Assembly (NCBI GenBank): GCA_017938315.1
Contig: JAGBBV010000021.1
Location: forward strand, 37,559-101,558
Origin: Lachnospiraceae bacterium
GTDB taxonomy: Bacteria > Bacillota > Clostridia > Lachnospirales > Lachnospiraceae
DNA length: 64,000 nucleotides
Reading direction: 5' to 3'
Shown here: positions 53,487-63,276 of the stretch, piece after piece
Position numbering within the stretch: position 1 is the stretch's first letter
Layout: each line of letters starts with the position of its first letter
Notes under the pieces: model-generated
Told to the model about the DNA's origin: nothing
Databases searched by the model: none
Seen by the model: only the letters and a program-made list of their open reading frames with translations
Position numbers and translations under genes: made by a program

Positions 53487-56266
53487 TAATCTTCTCCCAA
53501 TTTCAACGCACCGGTAATATTACTCTTGGAAACAATTCGAAGTAATACCATTATGCAGGTAATCAGTACTGCAATAATTGTTCCGAATAATTTTATAAGG
53601 TCCTCTTTTCTGCAAACAAGCTTAAGGGGCAATATCTGGTCTGTGGCCGCGTAAGCATTTTGTATAATCGGCACATACAAACCTGCAGCGGCTGCGCCGA
53701 TGGCAATGCCTACCAAAATAGACAGTACACCACAAAAGATCTGCTCGTTAAACAGAATATGGAACACTTCTCGTTTACTCATGCCCATAGCCCTCAGAAC
53801 ACCGAATAATAATTCCCTTGACCTGATGGATAAAATCCAGTAAATCAGATATCCCACACCACACAATAAAAGAATTACGATAAAGCTCAGGGACAAGACA
53901 CCGTTTGTTCCTTGGAACAAGGCATCCCTGCGCAAATCATCTTTTGCTACTACCATGTCAGTATAAGCCTTTACTTTTATATTGTTTTCTTCTACAAAAT
54001 CGTAAAATCCATCTGTGCTTTCATCAAAGTTCATCCATACATAATAAGGAGTCACATCTGCCTTCCATTGGACATAAGAAAGGTTTGTCACCATCATATA
54101 TTTATTCTTCACAAGCAGTTCGCCTTTTTCTCCCACACTATACTCTTTGGGCTTATAAGTGGGCCAGTAATTAAAAAAGCCAATCACTTTCAGGCTAAAT
54201 GTCCTGTTTTTCAAATCTACTATCAGCGTATCGCCAATTGCATAGCCATATTCTGTACGCATATTTTCAGATAAAAGCACGCCATTTGATGTATTGGCAA
54301 GCGCATTTAAGTAATCATAAAAATCTAATGGTAAAAGATTCTCCGGCATTGACACCATTTCTCCAAATTCCTTTGTCTGGATTCCCATAATGGCGCACTC
54401 TTCTTTCACCGGTCTTCTTCCGCCCACAACCTTTACTTTATCCTGCAAGACCTTGGTAACAGCATTTCCGCCTTCTATAAATTCATATCTGTCAAACTCC
54501 GGCTCGTAATACTCTACTTTCAAACTATCCCCCGGCATTGCAGCACCTGCATTATCGCTCCACTTCTCCTGCACCTGCATATCCACCGCGTTCAAATAGG
54601 AAATATTGTGATCTGCATTTTCCAGAATCGTCCTTGCAATCGTCGCATAAAAAATACCAAAACTCACTGTCAATATCATGAACAGCATGATAAACTGTTG
54701 TTTCGACGCACTGCGGATTGTTCCCAGGAAAGACATATAGGACGCAGATGATAACCATTTTTTCCGCATCTGATAAATCAAGTGAATGAAAACAGGATGT
54801 AACCGCAAAAACAAGAGACCGCATCCCAAAATAAAAAAGGTAGCTCCAAAATATAAAAACGGATCCAAGGTTTGTCCAAGCAGGATTTGTTCCCTAATCG
54901 TCTCCTGCGACCTTGAGAACGAATAATATGCATAGCCTGCTCCCACAAGCAAAATAATGTCCAAATATGCTTTCTGCCAAAATGGTTTTTTTGCCCTTTG
55001 GCTTTTTTGCTTTAAATTCACAATCGTGACCGTACTGTATTTTATCACAGGGAACACTGTCATCAAAATTGATACTCCCATTGCAACAAATGCCGCTATG
55101 AGTGCATCCTTTGTAAACGAAGCCTGTAATAAATTTTGAAAATCAAATTGCAGGAAGGCACCGGCTGAACCCAGCAAAGAACATAGGAACATGCCAAAAG
55201 GAATACCGATTACCAATCCTATCAGGGAAACCAGTACGCTCTGCATAAAGTACAGGCGGAGAATCTGATGTCTCCTTGCTCCACGGCTTTTGAGCATGGA
55301 AATCTCGTTCTGTTCCATACGCAGCATTTGTTCGGATATCATAAACAAAAACGCACAAAGCAGCACCATGCAGGGTATACTTAAAATGAAAAGTGTGGAA
55401 GAAATCCTCTCCACTTTTACCGTATAAGAATTCAGCACCTCCAGGTACGCAGGCTCATGTATTTTCACCCCTTCTATGCGCTTTTCCAGCCAAGTATTTG
55501 TGACTGCCGTAATTTTATCTGCCTGTCCCGAATCCATGAGTCGGTAATCAAGCAGGGTATCATATTTTATTTCATACCCTTCATGCTCTCTGCCGGCGAA
55601 AGTCTCATCAAATAATTCCGCCATCATAAAGCATTCACCGGCATAGGCACTTTGATAGTCTGTCCAATAAAAATCCTTCTCGTCATTGGGAATAAAAATG
55701 CCTACAACCTTTATGTACAAAGGGTCTTTATGGTCATTAACCATTTGTTCAAAAACCAATTCTTCGTCCAGCAAAACACCTGTCTGATTTAAGGTTTCCT
55801 GATTTACTATCACCTCTATATAATTTTCGTACTCTGTTTCTTCATACATTCTTCCTTCTATGATGGTGATATGATCTTCCAGGCCCGTCATATATCCTAC
55901 GCTGAGGCGCATTTGGTCTGCCCCTTTTCGTGCCATCACAGGTTTTGCCACATCGCTTCTGATGCTCCGGTTAATATGACTTTCTTTCACAGGCAGGTCT
56001 AATTCCATAATCATTTTTTCTGTCTGAAGATATAAATTCTCCGTAGCCTCCGGTGTTACGGTCCATGCACTTGTCCGCAGCATAAATGGCCACTTCCCGG
56101 TCTTTTCCCACTTTCTGTCAAATTCTTTGACGAACATGCGCTCAAAAGATGCCGACTGGTATACTAAATATCCGGAGGAAACTGCAACCAGTAAAATATT
56201 ACCGATTAACAGACAAAGCAGCATCCATTTTTTATGTTTTAACTTTGCAAGCATAAATCGAAACAT
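53486..56266 (-). CDS. Large FtsX-type ABC permease (system 2)
   Basis: This 926-residue protein is the paralogue of the permease at 40824. It has a first membrane segment near residues 15-38, a large outer domain, FtsX-like segments (IPCMVLLCAFLFMISEQMLR, then MLKSRGARRHQILRLYFMQS), a middle set, a second outer domain, and a C-terminal FtsX block (VGYLIYWILSIRSRELLFGV, LFNEQIFCGVLSILVGIAIG). GGAG precedes the ATG by 7 bases. It carries about 10 membrane segments. The outer domains differ more between the two copies than the membrane parts, which suggests different partners or cargoes. Confidence 0.85.
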   Translation of the reverse strand: MFRFMLAKLKHKKWMLLCLLIGNILLVAVSSGYLVYQSASFERMFVKEFDRKWEKTGKWPFMLRTSAWTVTPEATENLYLQTEKMIMELDLPVKESHINRSIRSDVAKPVMARKGADQMRLSVGYMTGLEDHITIIEGRMYEETEYENYIEVIVNQETLNQTGVLLDEELVFEQMVNDHKDPLYIKVVGIFIPNDEKDFYWTDYQSAYAGECFMMAELFDETFAGREHEGYEIKYDTLLDYRLMDSGQADKITAVTNTWLEKRIEGVKIHEPAYLEVLNSYTVKVERISSTLFILSIPCMVLLCAFLFMISEQMLRMEQNEISMLKSRGARRHQILRLYFMQSVLVSLIGLVIGIPFGMFLCSLLGSAGAFLQFDFQNLLQASFTKDALIAAFVAMGVSILMTVFPVIKYSTVTIVNLKQKSQRAKKPFWQKAYLDIILLVGAGYAYYSFSRSQETIREQILLGQTLDPFLYFGATFFILGCGLLFLRLHPVFIHLIYQMRKKWLSSASYMSFLGTIRSASKQQFIMLFMILTVSFGIFYATIARTILENADHNISYLNAVDMQVQEKWSDNAGAAMPGDSLKVEYYEPEFDRYEFIEGGNAVTKVLQDKVKVVGGRRPVKEECAIMGIQTKEFGEMVSMPENLLPLDFYDYLNALANTSNGVLLSENMRTEYGYAIGDTLIVDLKNRTFSLKVIGFFNYWPTYKPKEYSVGEKGELLVKNKYMMVTNLSYVQWKADVTPYYVWMNFDESTDGFYDFVEENNIKVKAYTDMVVAKDDLRRDALFQGTNGVLSLSFIVILLLCGVGYLIYWILSIRSRELLFGVLRAMGMSKREVFHILFNEQIFCGVLSILVGIAIGAAAAGLYVPIIQNAYAATDQILPLKLVCRKEDLIKLFGTIIAVLITCIMVLLRIVSKSNITGALKLGED

Positions 56267-56293
56267 ATCTTATCTCCACATCGGAATGATTTT

Positions 56294-57445
56294 TTACGGC
56301 ACTACCACGCGGTCACCTTCATTAAGTCCTTCCAGCACCCAGTAGTACTCTTCACTCATTCCGCCCAAAATTACTTTCTTTTTCAAAAAACTTCCATTTT
56401 CCTGTATCACCGTTGCATATACATCTTCGTCGTCTATTTCAAGTGCATTAATCTTTACCATAATTGCATTTTCCTGCTCTATGGTATTTACCTTTGCAGT
56501 GATGGTATTTACAATCGCTGTTTCCAGATAGGCTGCTCCCTCTTCATCCAGTTTGATGTAGGCCTTCCAATCGGCAGCGTGTTCTGCAACGGATTTTTGG
56601 GAAGGGGTTATCACCGTCCCTGTAAAATCTACTTCCTCTGTCGTATTTGCACAGGTAATCACCACTTCTTTTCCGTACCTAAATGCATTTTTTTCATTGC
56701 TGACCCACAAGATTTCACTCTTCTTGGGCTCTAATACTGCAACGATGCTCTCATTTGGTATGGTTCTGCCCTCTACAAGCACCTCTACATCCCGGATATA
56801 TCCTGAAATGGGAGCCGTAATTTCTGTAAGGGCTGCCGCCGTTTCCATTTTTGCTAATTGTTCTTTCGTTTTTTCAATTGTAGTGCTACGGCTTTCCACA
56901 TCCTGTCTGTGATATTCCTTAGACTCTTCATACTTCCTGAGGGCAATTCCCCTTTGTTGCTGGTCTTCTATTTCATAAGCTTCTATTTCCTGCTTGCGGT
57001 CTTCTTCTTCGTAAAGAAGCTTATCTGCTTCAAGGCGCTCCTCCATTCTCTGTAAGGACAGGCGCACCTGTGTCAAATCGGATTCTTTCACATCAATATG
57101 TACTTTTGCAATGACATCACCTGCTTCCACATATTTTCCTGTAGAAGCAATCAGTTCATCAAAGATCATGGTTCCATACTCATATTGTGCATAGGCTGCC
57201 ACAGAGTCCTGCACGTAAAACTGGGCACTGGAACTGGCACTCACCCTGAAGGTTCCTTTAAATGCTTCCTCTATCTGATACGATGCCAATTGATGTTCTT
57301 TTCCTACTGTTAATGCTTCTTCTTTCAGATAGTCAGAGACAACTGCCTGTTCTTGCACCGTTTCCTTTTGACATCCCACAAGGCCAACGGAAAACAACAC
57401 GACCGCAAGAAGGCAGCTTATGATTTTCCCATTAATTTGACGCAT
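56294..57445 (-). CDS. HlyD-type adaptor lipoprotein (system 2, third adaptor)
   Basis: This protein of about 383 residues starts at MRQINGKIISCLLAVVLFSV, with AAGGAG 9 bases upstream. The lipid Cys is in GLVGCQKE. It has a half-barrel block (YGTMIFDELIASTGKYVEAG), a long coiled-coil hairpin (about residues 110-190), ITAPISGYIRDVEVLVEGRT, and a C-terminal end VLEGLNEGDRVVVP. It corresponds to the second half of the 709-residue fusion in system 1. The start overlaps the stop of the upstream adaptor gene by 14 bases. Confidence 0.82.
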   Translation of the reverse strand: MRQINGKIISCLLAVVLFSVGLVGCQKETVQEQAVVSDYLKEEALTVGKEHQLASYQIEEAFKGTFRVSASSSAQFYVQDSVAAYAQYEYGTMIFDELIASTGKYVEAGDVIAKVHIDVKESDLTQVRLSLQRMEERLEADKLLYEEEDRKQEIEAYEIEDQQQRGIALRKYEESKEYHRQDVESRSTTIEKTKEQLAKMETAAALTEITAPISGYIRDVEVLVEGRTIPNESIVAVLEPKKSEILWVSNEKNAFRYGKEVVITCANTTEEVDFTGTVITPSQKSVAEHAADWKAYIKLDEEGAAYLETAIVNTITAKVNTIEQENAIMVKINALEIDDEDVYATVIQENGSFLKKKVILGGMSEEYYWVLEGLNEGDRVVVP

Positions 57446-58529
57446 AGACAATATCTCCTTCCTCAAGTCCTGAAAGAATTTCGGTATTAATTTCATCTGA
57501 CATGCCTATCTCTATGGTTACCGCTTCTTTTTCTCCGTTCACATCACAATAAACATAATCTTCCCCACTATCATTTCTGATGCATCCGGTAGGAAGAATC
57601 AATACGTTTTCCTTGCTTTCCGTTACCATAACGACTTTGATATCTTCGCCAAAACAGATACTTTCATCCGGACTTGCCACCTCAAAAAAAGTATAGGTAT
57701 CCGCACCTTTCTCATCAGGGAGATATCTCATTTCATATTCTTTTCCATCTTTTACTCCGTAAACAAACTTTACCTCTTCCATATCAGGCGCAGGAATATA
57801 TTCGCACTGCACCAAACTGCGTTTTGTATCTGCAAGTACCACGGGATAAGAATTCACCCCTATGGGATCACCTACCTTTAAATCCGCCAAATAGGCAATG
57901 GTTCCGTCCTGTGGTGCCACAATGATATTGGACTCATTTTTTGCCTCCAGTCTGGCTAATTTGGCTTCCTGAAAGGCAATTTCTTTTTCTGCTTTTTCCA
58001 TATATTGCTTTTTTTGGACTTCTATTTTTTCCCCTTCAGCCAACAGAAGTTCAAAGGAAATACAGACATCGTCAAAGCCTTTCATATCAGGAGACATGGC
58101 TACAATTATTTTCCTAAACTGACCTGCCTGCCATCCGTTGGTTGCAATTTGAAGGTCATAACTTGTCACTTGATTGTTGTAATCCTTTCGCAGTTCTTCC
58201 AAATGCTCGTTTAAATCTTCTATTTCCTGTTTACATTCCGGCTTAGTCACTGCCACTACCTGGCCCTTCTTTACCGTCTCACCAAGCAGTACTTTATATT
58301 CCAAAAAGTTTCCTTTTCGCGGGAACTGTAGTACCTGCATGGAGGGGTTAATTTCTCCGTCATAGTACTCAGCCACCTTAATATCCCCTGAGGTTACCGT
58401 GATAAGCTGTGGCATATCTGTTGTGGTTTCTACCAATTCCTTTTCCTGCACAGGCTCTTCCTGTACTTTATGGCACCCCGCAACAAACAAAAGGACTGCG
58501 CTAAGCGTTATGATACTTATTTTTTTCAT
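57432..58529 (-). CDS. HlyD-type adaptor lipoprotein (system 2, second adaptor)
   Basis: This protein of about 365 residues has a lipoprotein signal (MKKISIITLSAVLLFVAGC). It has the adaptor pattern (NFLEYKVLLGETVKKGQVVA), a helical hairpin, NIIVAPQDGTIAYLADLKVG, and a C-terminal end ILSGLEEGDIVYASN. It corresponds to the first half of the system 1 fusion. I use the ATG one base after the upstream stop; an ATG 18 bases earlier, close to GGAG, is also possible. Overlaps on both sides indicate a coupled operon. Confidence 0.8.
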   Translation of the reverse strand: MKKISIITLSAVLLFVAGCHKVQEEPVQEKELVETTTDMPQLITVTSGDIKVAEYYDGEINPSMQVLQFPRKGNFLEYKVLLGETVKKGQVVAVTKPECKQEIEDLNEHLEELRKDYNNQVTSYDLQIATNGWQAGQFRKIIVAMSPDMKGFDDVCISFELLLAEGEKIEVQKKQYMEKAEKEIAFQEAKLARLEAKNESNIIVAPQDGTIAYLADLKVGDPIGVNSYPVVLADTKRSLVQCEYIPAPDMEEVKFVYGVKDGKEYEMRYLPDEKGADTYTFFEVASPDESICFGEDIKVVMVTESKENVLILPTGCIRNDSGEDYVYCDVNGEKEAVTIEIGMSDEINTEILSGLEEGDIVYASN

Positions 58530-58530
58530 T

Positions 58531-59601
58531 CTATCCACGTAATACATAATCTCCTTCTTCCAGTCCTTCCAATATTTCCGTATTTTCACGGTCACTGATT
58601 CCTGTCTTTACATAACGGATCTTCTTGATTCCGTTTTCTCCCATGATATACACATAACTTTTTCCTGCACCCACATAAAGAACATCACTGGGCAAATATA
58701 ATACACCCTCTTTCTTTTCCTTCTCTATCCAAATAACACCCTCGTCTCCCACTGTAATATGTAAGTTTGGTGTCTGCACTTTAAAAAACAGTTTCTCAGG
58801 ATCTTCATCGCCGGGTGCCCAAACCACTTCCACACTTCTTTGCTTCTCGCCTTTCTGCACAACTACATGATAGTTTTTTCCTTCTTCCAGATGGACTTCT
58901 TTTTCCAGTTCCGTGGATTCAAATACCAAATCTTCATTCCGGATCATAGTAATTATCTCCTCTGAAGGCTTTGAGATTTCTCCCACCAGGTCTGAATTGC
59001 TAACTGTCACAATACCTGTAGCCGGTGCTGTCAACGTTCCTTCACGGATATAGTCTTGATATTCCTGAACTCTTATCGTACGCACCGTAATGTCATCCTG
59101 ACAGTCCACCATCTGGTCGTCATACTGTCTTGTGGCTTTTTCAACGTTTTTTTGATATTCCTCTGCATCCCTGGTATCTTCATCCTGAAATTCATAGGCT
59201 TTCTTCATCATCTCTAAATCCAAGGTCTTCATTTCCTGAAGCTGACTGATAGTCAGCTGATCCATCTCAATTGCATGTTGTTCTTCTAAAATTTTTTCCT
59301 CGAATTCTTCTACATTCTGTCGGGCAATCACCTGACCTTTTTTTACAAGGTCTCCCTTTTCTACCAGCACCTCCGCAATTTCTCTCTCCTGCCCTGTAAA
59401 AAAGCAATCTATATTTTCCTTTGGTGCATATTTACAACTGATTGCAATTTCATTGGTAACCGTTCCTCTTTTTACGGCAACAAAAGAATAGGAGTTTGCC
59501 TCTCCTGTTTCCTGGGTTATCACTTTCACTTCTTCTGCCGGTGCCTGCGCACATCCCGTCACCAACAATAAACCAAGTAATATTACTGCAATTCTTTTCA
59601 T
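58531..59601 (-). CDS. HlyD-type adaptor lipoprotein (system 2, first adaptor)
   Basis: This 356-residue protein has a lipoprotein signal (VILLGLLLVTGCAQAP), the adaptor half-motif (EIAEVLVEKGDLVKKGQVIA), a helical hairpin (about residues 100-185), LTAPATGIVTVSNSDLVGEI, and a C-terminal end ILEGLEEGDYVLRG. It corresponds to the adaptor at 45723. It lies 12 bases downstream of the beta-lactamase-fold gene. Each exporter thus carries three adaptor units, whereas a single kind is usual for MacA-type systems. Confidence 0.82.
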   Translation of the reverse strand: MKRIAVILLGLLLVTGCAQAPAEEVKVITQETGEANSYSFVAVKRGTVTNEIAISCKYAPKENIDCFFTGQEREIAEVLVEKGDLVKKGQVIARQNVEEFEEKILEEQHAIEMDQLTISQLQEMKTLDLEMMKKAYEFQDEDTRDAEEYQKNVEKATRQYDDQMVDCQDDITVRTIRVQEYQDYIREGTLTAPATGIVTVSNSDLVGEISKPSEEIITMIRNEDLVFESTELEKEVHLEEGKNYHVVVQKGEKQRSVEVVWAPGDEDPEKLFFKVQTPNLHITVGDEGVIWIEKEKKEGVLYLPSDVLYVGAGKSYVYIMGENGIKKIRYVKTGISDRENTEILEGLEEGDYVLRG

Positions 59602-59613
59602 GTACTATCCCTT

Positions 59614-60918
59614 CTAATTTGCAAAATATTCTTCCATAAATTCCAGCATGTCTCTGATCAGTCCCCATCCGTTTGCTTTCGGAATCATCATGACAAAATA
59701 AACGTTCCCATCGGGATTCTGATAAACAAGATTCAGATACCCATAAGACAACGTGCCGCCGATGGAGCCAATGGCGCCCCCTCCCATATCTTCAAAACCG
59801 CAGGCATATCCATTTGGCATCTCTTTTATGTCCTTTAGCTGCGCTTCATCCAAAACTTTTCCTGTAAGCAGTGCCCTGTTCCACAGCAAAATGTCACACA
59901 CATTGGAGTGCATATCCCCGGCACCTCTGCAGGCACCGGCAATTCCCATATACTCACCGTTTCCACTTGGCATAGATGTAAGGTTTCCTATTTCCACACA
60001 GGTTGTATGCTGTAATTTGCATGGTTCAAAAAGATGTGTTTTTAAATATTCCTCATAACTTTCTCCGGTTACCTGCTCTAAAATGAGTGCCAGCAAATAG
60101 TAATTGGTATTGGAATAATCCGCTTTTTTACCCGGTTCAAAATTCAGCTGGGCTTTGTATAAATAACCCAGCATTTGCTCATCTGTCATTTGTCCGGTCA
60201 TAAAGGCATCATACTCTTCTGCCGTGCGGCCGGTAAAAAATTTCATAGATTCATTGAGGAAATCAGGAATCCCAGACTCCATAAGCAGCAAATGTCCAAC
60301 CGTAATTTTAGATCCATGTGTATATTCCGGGAAAAATTTATCTATGGTATCCGTTGTTTTCAGTTTTCCTTCCTGAATCTGCTGCAAAATAGCGGCTGCC
60401 ATAAACTGTTGGGTGATAGCACCAACTTCATAGGTAGTGCATGGATTTACCACTGTTTCGCCATCTGCTTCCAATGCCTGAAAACCACCTGCAAAAATAA
60501 TTTCCTCGTCAGTTGCCAGTATCATACTTCCCATAGCCGATTTTTCGCAGTAGGCTTTTAATGTTTCTACCAGATCGCTATACTCTGCATCGTCAGTTGT
60601 CCATATCAGATTTTCATCAAAGGAACCATTTGTAAACAGATAACTATATTCTTTTATAAAATCTGCATTTGGATTATAAGCAGATTCCGCTAAAACAACT
60701 TCATTTACAGGTTTGAATATCTTTTTCTTTTTGGGTGCATTTTCTTTATCTTCGGCTCTTTCCCTTGCTTTTTCCATTTCTAAGGTTCCTGCAAGTTGCT
60801 CTCTTTTCACCGTTTCTTCTGTTTCCGGCTTTACAGAACATGCCAAGAGATTTATTACACACGCCACACTGAGCATTATGGTTACCGCTTTCTTCATCCC
60901 TCTATTTCCCTTTTGCAT
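59614..60918 (-). CDS. Beta-lactamase-fold lipoprotein lacking the catalytic SxxK
   Basis: This protein of about 434 residues has a lipoprotein signal (SVACVINLLAC) and a class C beta-lactamase/serine hydrolase domain. The expected SxxK of block 1 is replaced: YEVGAITQQFMAAAILQQ has Ala for Ser and Gln for Lys, in the position of GSVTKQFTAAAIL of active members. The YSN motif (ADYSNTNYYLLALILEQ) is kept. The enzyme should be inactive as a hydrolase, so a binding or sensory role is likely. It heads the system 2 operon, 12 bases upstream of the first adaptor. Start choice between 60918 and 60897 is uncertain. Confidence 0.75.
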   Translation of the reverse strand: MQKGNRGMKKAVTIMLSVACVINLLACSVKPETEETVKREQLAGTLEMEKARERAEDKENAPKKKKIFKPVNEVVLAESAYNPNADFIKEYSYLFTNGSFDENLIWTTDDAEYSDLVETLKAYCEKSAMGSMILATDEEIIFAGGFQALEADGETVVNPCTTYEVGAITQQFMAAAILQQIQEGKLKTTDTIDKFFPEYTHGSKITVGHLLLMESGIPDFLNESMKFFTGRTAEEYDAFMTGQMTDEQMLGYLYKAQLNFEPGKKADYSNTNYYLLALILEQVTGESYEEYLKTHLFEPCKLQHTTCVEIGNLTSMPSGNGEYMGIAGACRGAGDMHSNVCDILLWNRALLTGKVLDEAQLKDIKEMPNGYACGFEDMGGGAIGSIGGTLSYGYLNLVYQNPDGNVYFVMMIPKANGWGLIRDMLEFMEEYFAN

Positions 60919-60991
60919 AATTATTCTTCCGTATGCTTTGTCACGCACAATTCATTTTAACACATTGTATATTATTACAAGAATCGGACAT

Positions 60992-61027
60992 AAAAAACAC
61001 CCGAGGAAGTCTACGAATTCTTCGGGT
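60992..61027 (-). terminator. Terminator after the esterase gene
   Basis: On the minus strand ACCCGAAGAA and TTCCTCGGGT pair with one wobble around a 9-base loop, followed by GTTTTTTATG. It separates the esterase gene from the system 2 operon. Confidence 0.7.
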
Positions 61028-61075
61028 ATTATCTAGATAATTTTAATTCATACAATATTATCCTTTCCGGTAATT

Positions 61076-61960
61076 CTAAGTCTGTTCCAGAAATTCAAGT
61101 ATCATTGCATTTGTATCGATTCCACTTATGCTTTCATCAGGCCATGAATGTCTGCCATCTTTTACAAACAAATGCCAAACCTGTTTTTGTTTCCCTTGGC
61201 TTGTGTATTTTGCCAAAACGGAGGCTTTTCCTATCTCACAGGTTTCAAAAGATTCCAGTCCATTTGATTTTGCCCAATATTCCATCACATCCTCGATGGC
61301 CGGAGCATTCGCATACTTTGCACTTCCATCACTGTTTTTGGGAACAACATCATCCTTTTCTCCGGTAATCTGGAAGAAACTCACTTCATTTAATTCCTTG
61401 CGTTCATTCCATATACTCTCCGGCATCATTCCGGCAACACTGACAAATGCAGCGTATGTATCAGAGGCCTCCATGGCAAGGCGTTGTGTCATAAAAGCTC
61501 CATTGCTAAATCCTACCACAAAAGTACGGTTTTCATCAAAAGAATATTCTTCTTGCAGGTATTTTGCCAAAGAAATGAGAAAGCCTACATCATCATTTCC
61601 GTCCATATTTATCCCACTGTTCCATCCAATTGAAGATGTAGAATCTCCCGGATTTACCGCCCCTGTCACATACACAACCGCATATCCAAGTGCGTTTGCT
61701 TCCTCCTCAAAATGAACCATACTGCGGAAGCTTTCCGCTGTATTTCCATAGCCATGGAGCATCACAACTAAAGGTGCATCCTTTGTTTCATCCGGCAAAT
61801 CCAAAATAAAATCATGTTTGATTCCATCAAAAGTACAGGAAAAATGATGTTCCTTTTCCTGTACGATGTTTTCTATTCTTTTTATTTCTGTTTTGTTCCC
61901 GCAACCGGTTAGAAGTATAATCAATACTATGATGGAACAAAGGTATCTTATTTTTTTCAT
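61076..61960 (-). CDS. Alpha/beta hydrolase lipoprotein, feruloyl-esterase/PHB-depolymerase-like
   Basis: This protein of about 294 residues has a lipoprotein signal (LCSIIVLIILLTGCGN). The esterase core has PLVVMLHGYGNTAESF (oxyanion region), GFSNGAFMTQRLA (GxSxG-type nucleophile), TGEKDDVVP (Asp) and DGRHSWPDE (His). The family includes LpqC-type and feruloyl esterases. As a surface lipoprotein it could remove ester groups from plant polymers or from the cell's own glycans. The ATG has GAGG 6 bases upstream; the frame extends 11 codons further. Confidence 0.82.
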   Translation of the reverse strand: MKKIRYLCSIIVLIILLTGCGNKTEIKRIENIVQEKEHHFSCTFDGIKHDFILDLPDETKDAPLVVMLHGYGNTAESFRSMVHFEEEANALGYAVVYVTGAVNPGDSTSSIGWNSGINMDGNDDVGFLISLAKYLQEEYSFDENRTFVVGFSNGAFMTQRLAMEASDTYAAFVSVAGMMPESIWNERKELNEVSFFQITGEKDDVVPKNSDGSAKYANAPAIEDVMEYWAKSNGLESFETCEIGKASVLAKYTSQGKQKQVWHLFVKDGRHSWPDESISGIDTNAMILEFLEQT

Positions 61961-61993
61961 GCCATGCCTCAAAGATTGCATTGTTGGCATCAT

Positions 61994-63172
61994 TTATCTG
62001 CAAGCCCTGAAAATAGCAAGCATATCCTGCTCATCCAATAATTTAGCAGAACCCATTGCTCCGCCTACGCCTACAGCACATTTATGTGCCATTTCCACTA
62101 ACTGCTCATCTGTCGCATCAACACCCAATTCCCGCAGATTGGTAGGCATATGGATTTCACGGTAAAAATCTTCCATTGCCTCGATTCCTTTTAATGCAAT
62201 TTCTTCATCAGAACCACTGTTTTCAACGTTCATAACATTAAGTGCAAACTTTTTGAATCTGGGAAGACAATTCAAATATACATATCTCGCCCAGCTTCCC
62301 CACACTGCTGCAAGACCTGCACCATGGGCCACATCAAACAATCCACCTAATTCATGCTCTAATTTGTGAGCCATCCAGTCTCCACCGTCATTACCGCAGC
62401 CTGTCAAATCATTATGAGCAAGGCTTCCTGCCCACATTACTTCTGCTCTGGCTTCATAGTTCTTCGGGTCCTTTACAAGAATCTTTGCATTATTCATAAC
62501 TGTGCGGAGTAAACCTTCCGCTATTGCATCTGTGATTTCCATATTAGCACCCTGTGTAAAATATCTTTCCATGGTGTGCATCATAATATCCGTACAACCG
62601 CAGGCTGTCTGATAATCAGGAAGTGTCATTGTAAGCTCCGGATTCATAATGGCAAATTTCGGCCGGCTGAAATCACTGCTGTATCCGCGTTTTACCAGTC
62701 CTTCTTCCTTTGTAATTACGGATGAATCACTCATTTCACTGCCTGTTGCAGATAATGTCAAGATAACTCCCAGGGGAAGACATCCTGTTGCTTCTCTCTT
62801 GTAATCATAGAAATCCCACACATCTCCCTCATTAGCAACACCATAGCCAATGGCTTTGGCAGAATCGATGGCACTTCCTCCGCCTACGGCAAGAATGAAA
62901 TCAATTCCTTCCTTCTTGCATAAATCAATACCTTCATAAACCAAGCCCAAACGAGGATTGGGAACTGCGCCTCCCAGTAAAATATAAGAAATTCCGGCAT
63001 CATCAAGAATATCCGTCACTGTCTGCAGTAATCCCGACCGGATTACGCTACCACCGCCATAATGAATCAATACTTTTTTTCCGCCGAATTCCTTAATTAA
63101 TTCCGCTACCTGTTTTTCTGTTCCTTTTCCAAATACTACTTTTGTTGGTGTGTAATACTTAAAATTATGCAT
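61994..63172 (-). CDS. Iron-dependent alcohol dehydrogenase, butanol-dehydrogenase-like
   Basis: This protein of about 392 residues starts MHNFKYYTPTKVVFGKGTEK behind GGGAGGG. The family marks are FILAVGGGSAIDSAKAIGYG (nucleotide-binding), SATGSEMSDSSV, HTMERYF and DVAHGAGLAAVWGSWARYV (metal His). It belongs to the type III alcohol dehydrogenases and resembles NAD(P)H-dependent butanol dehydrogenases (BdhA/YqhD group). It reduces aldehydes at the end of fermentation or detoxifies them. A terminator hairpin upstream isolates it. Confidence 0.9.
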   Translation of the reverse strand: MHNFKYYTPTKVVFGKGTEKQVAELIKEFGGKKVLIHYGGGSVIRSGLLQTVTDILDDAGISYILLGGAVPNPRLGLVYEGIDLCKKEGIDFILAVGGGSAIDSAKAIGYGVANEGDVWDFYDYKREATGCLPLGVILTLSATGSEMSDSSVITKEEGLVKRGYSSDFSRPKFAIMNPELTMTLPDYQTACGCTDIMMHTMERYFTQGANMEITDAIAEGLLRTVMNNAKILVKDPKNYEARAEVMWAGSLAHNDLTGCGNDGGDWMAHKLEHELGGLFDVAHGAGLAAVWGSWARYVYLNCLPRFKKFALNVMNVENSGSDEEIALKGIEAMEDFYREIHMPTNLRELGVDATDEQLVEMAHKCAVGVGGAMGSAKLLDEQDMLAIFRACR

Positions 63173-63237
63173 GGTAACCCTCCCGTATTTTTGCATTCAA
63201 TTGTTTTTTTCACTATACCACAGGCGAGCCATAAAAT

Positions 63238-63261
63238 AAAGACCGGTAAAAACCGGTCTTT
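63238..63261 (-). terminator. Terminator between the AbiE relic and the alcohol dehydrogenase gene
   Basis: AAAGACCGG and CCGGTCTTT form a 9-bp stem with a 6-base loop about 16 bases after the stop of the AbiEii relic. Confidence 0.65.
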
Positions 63262-63276
63262 GTGTAAATTATGTAA

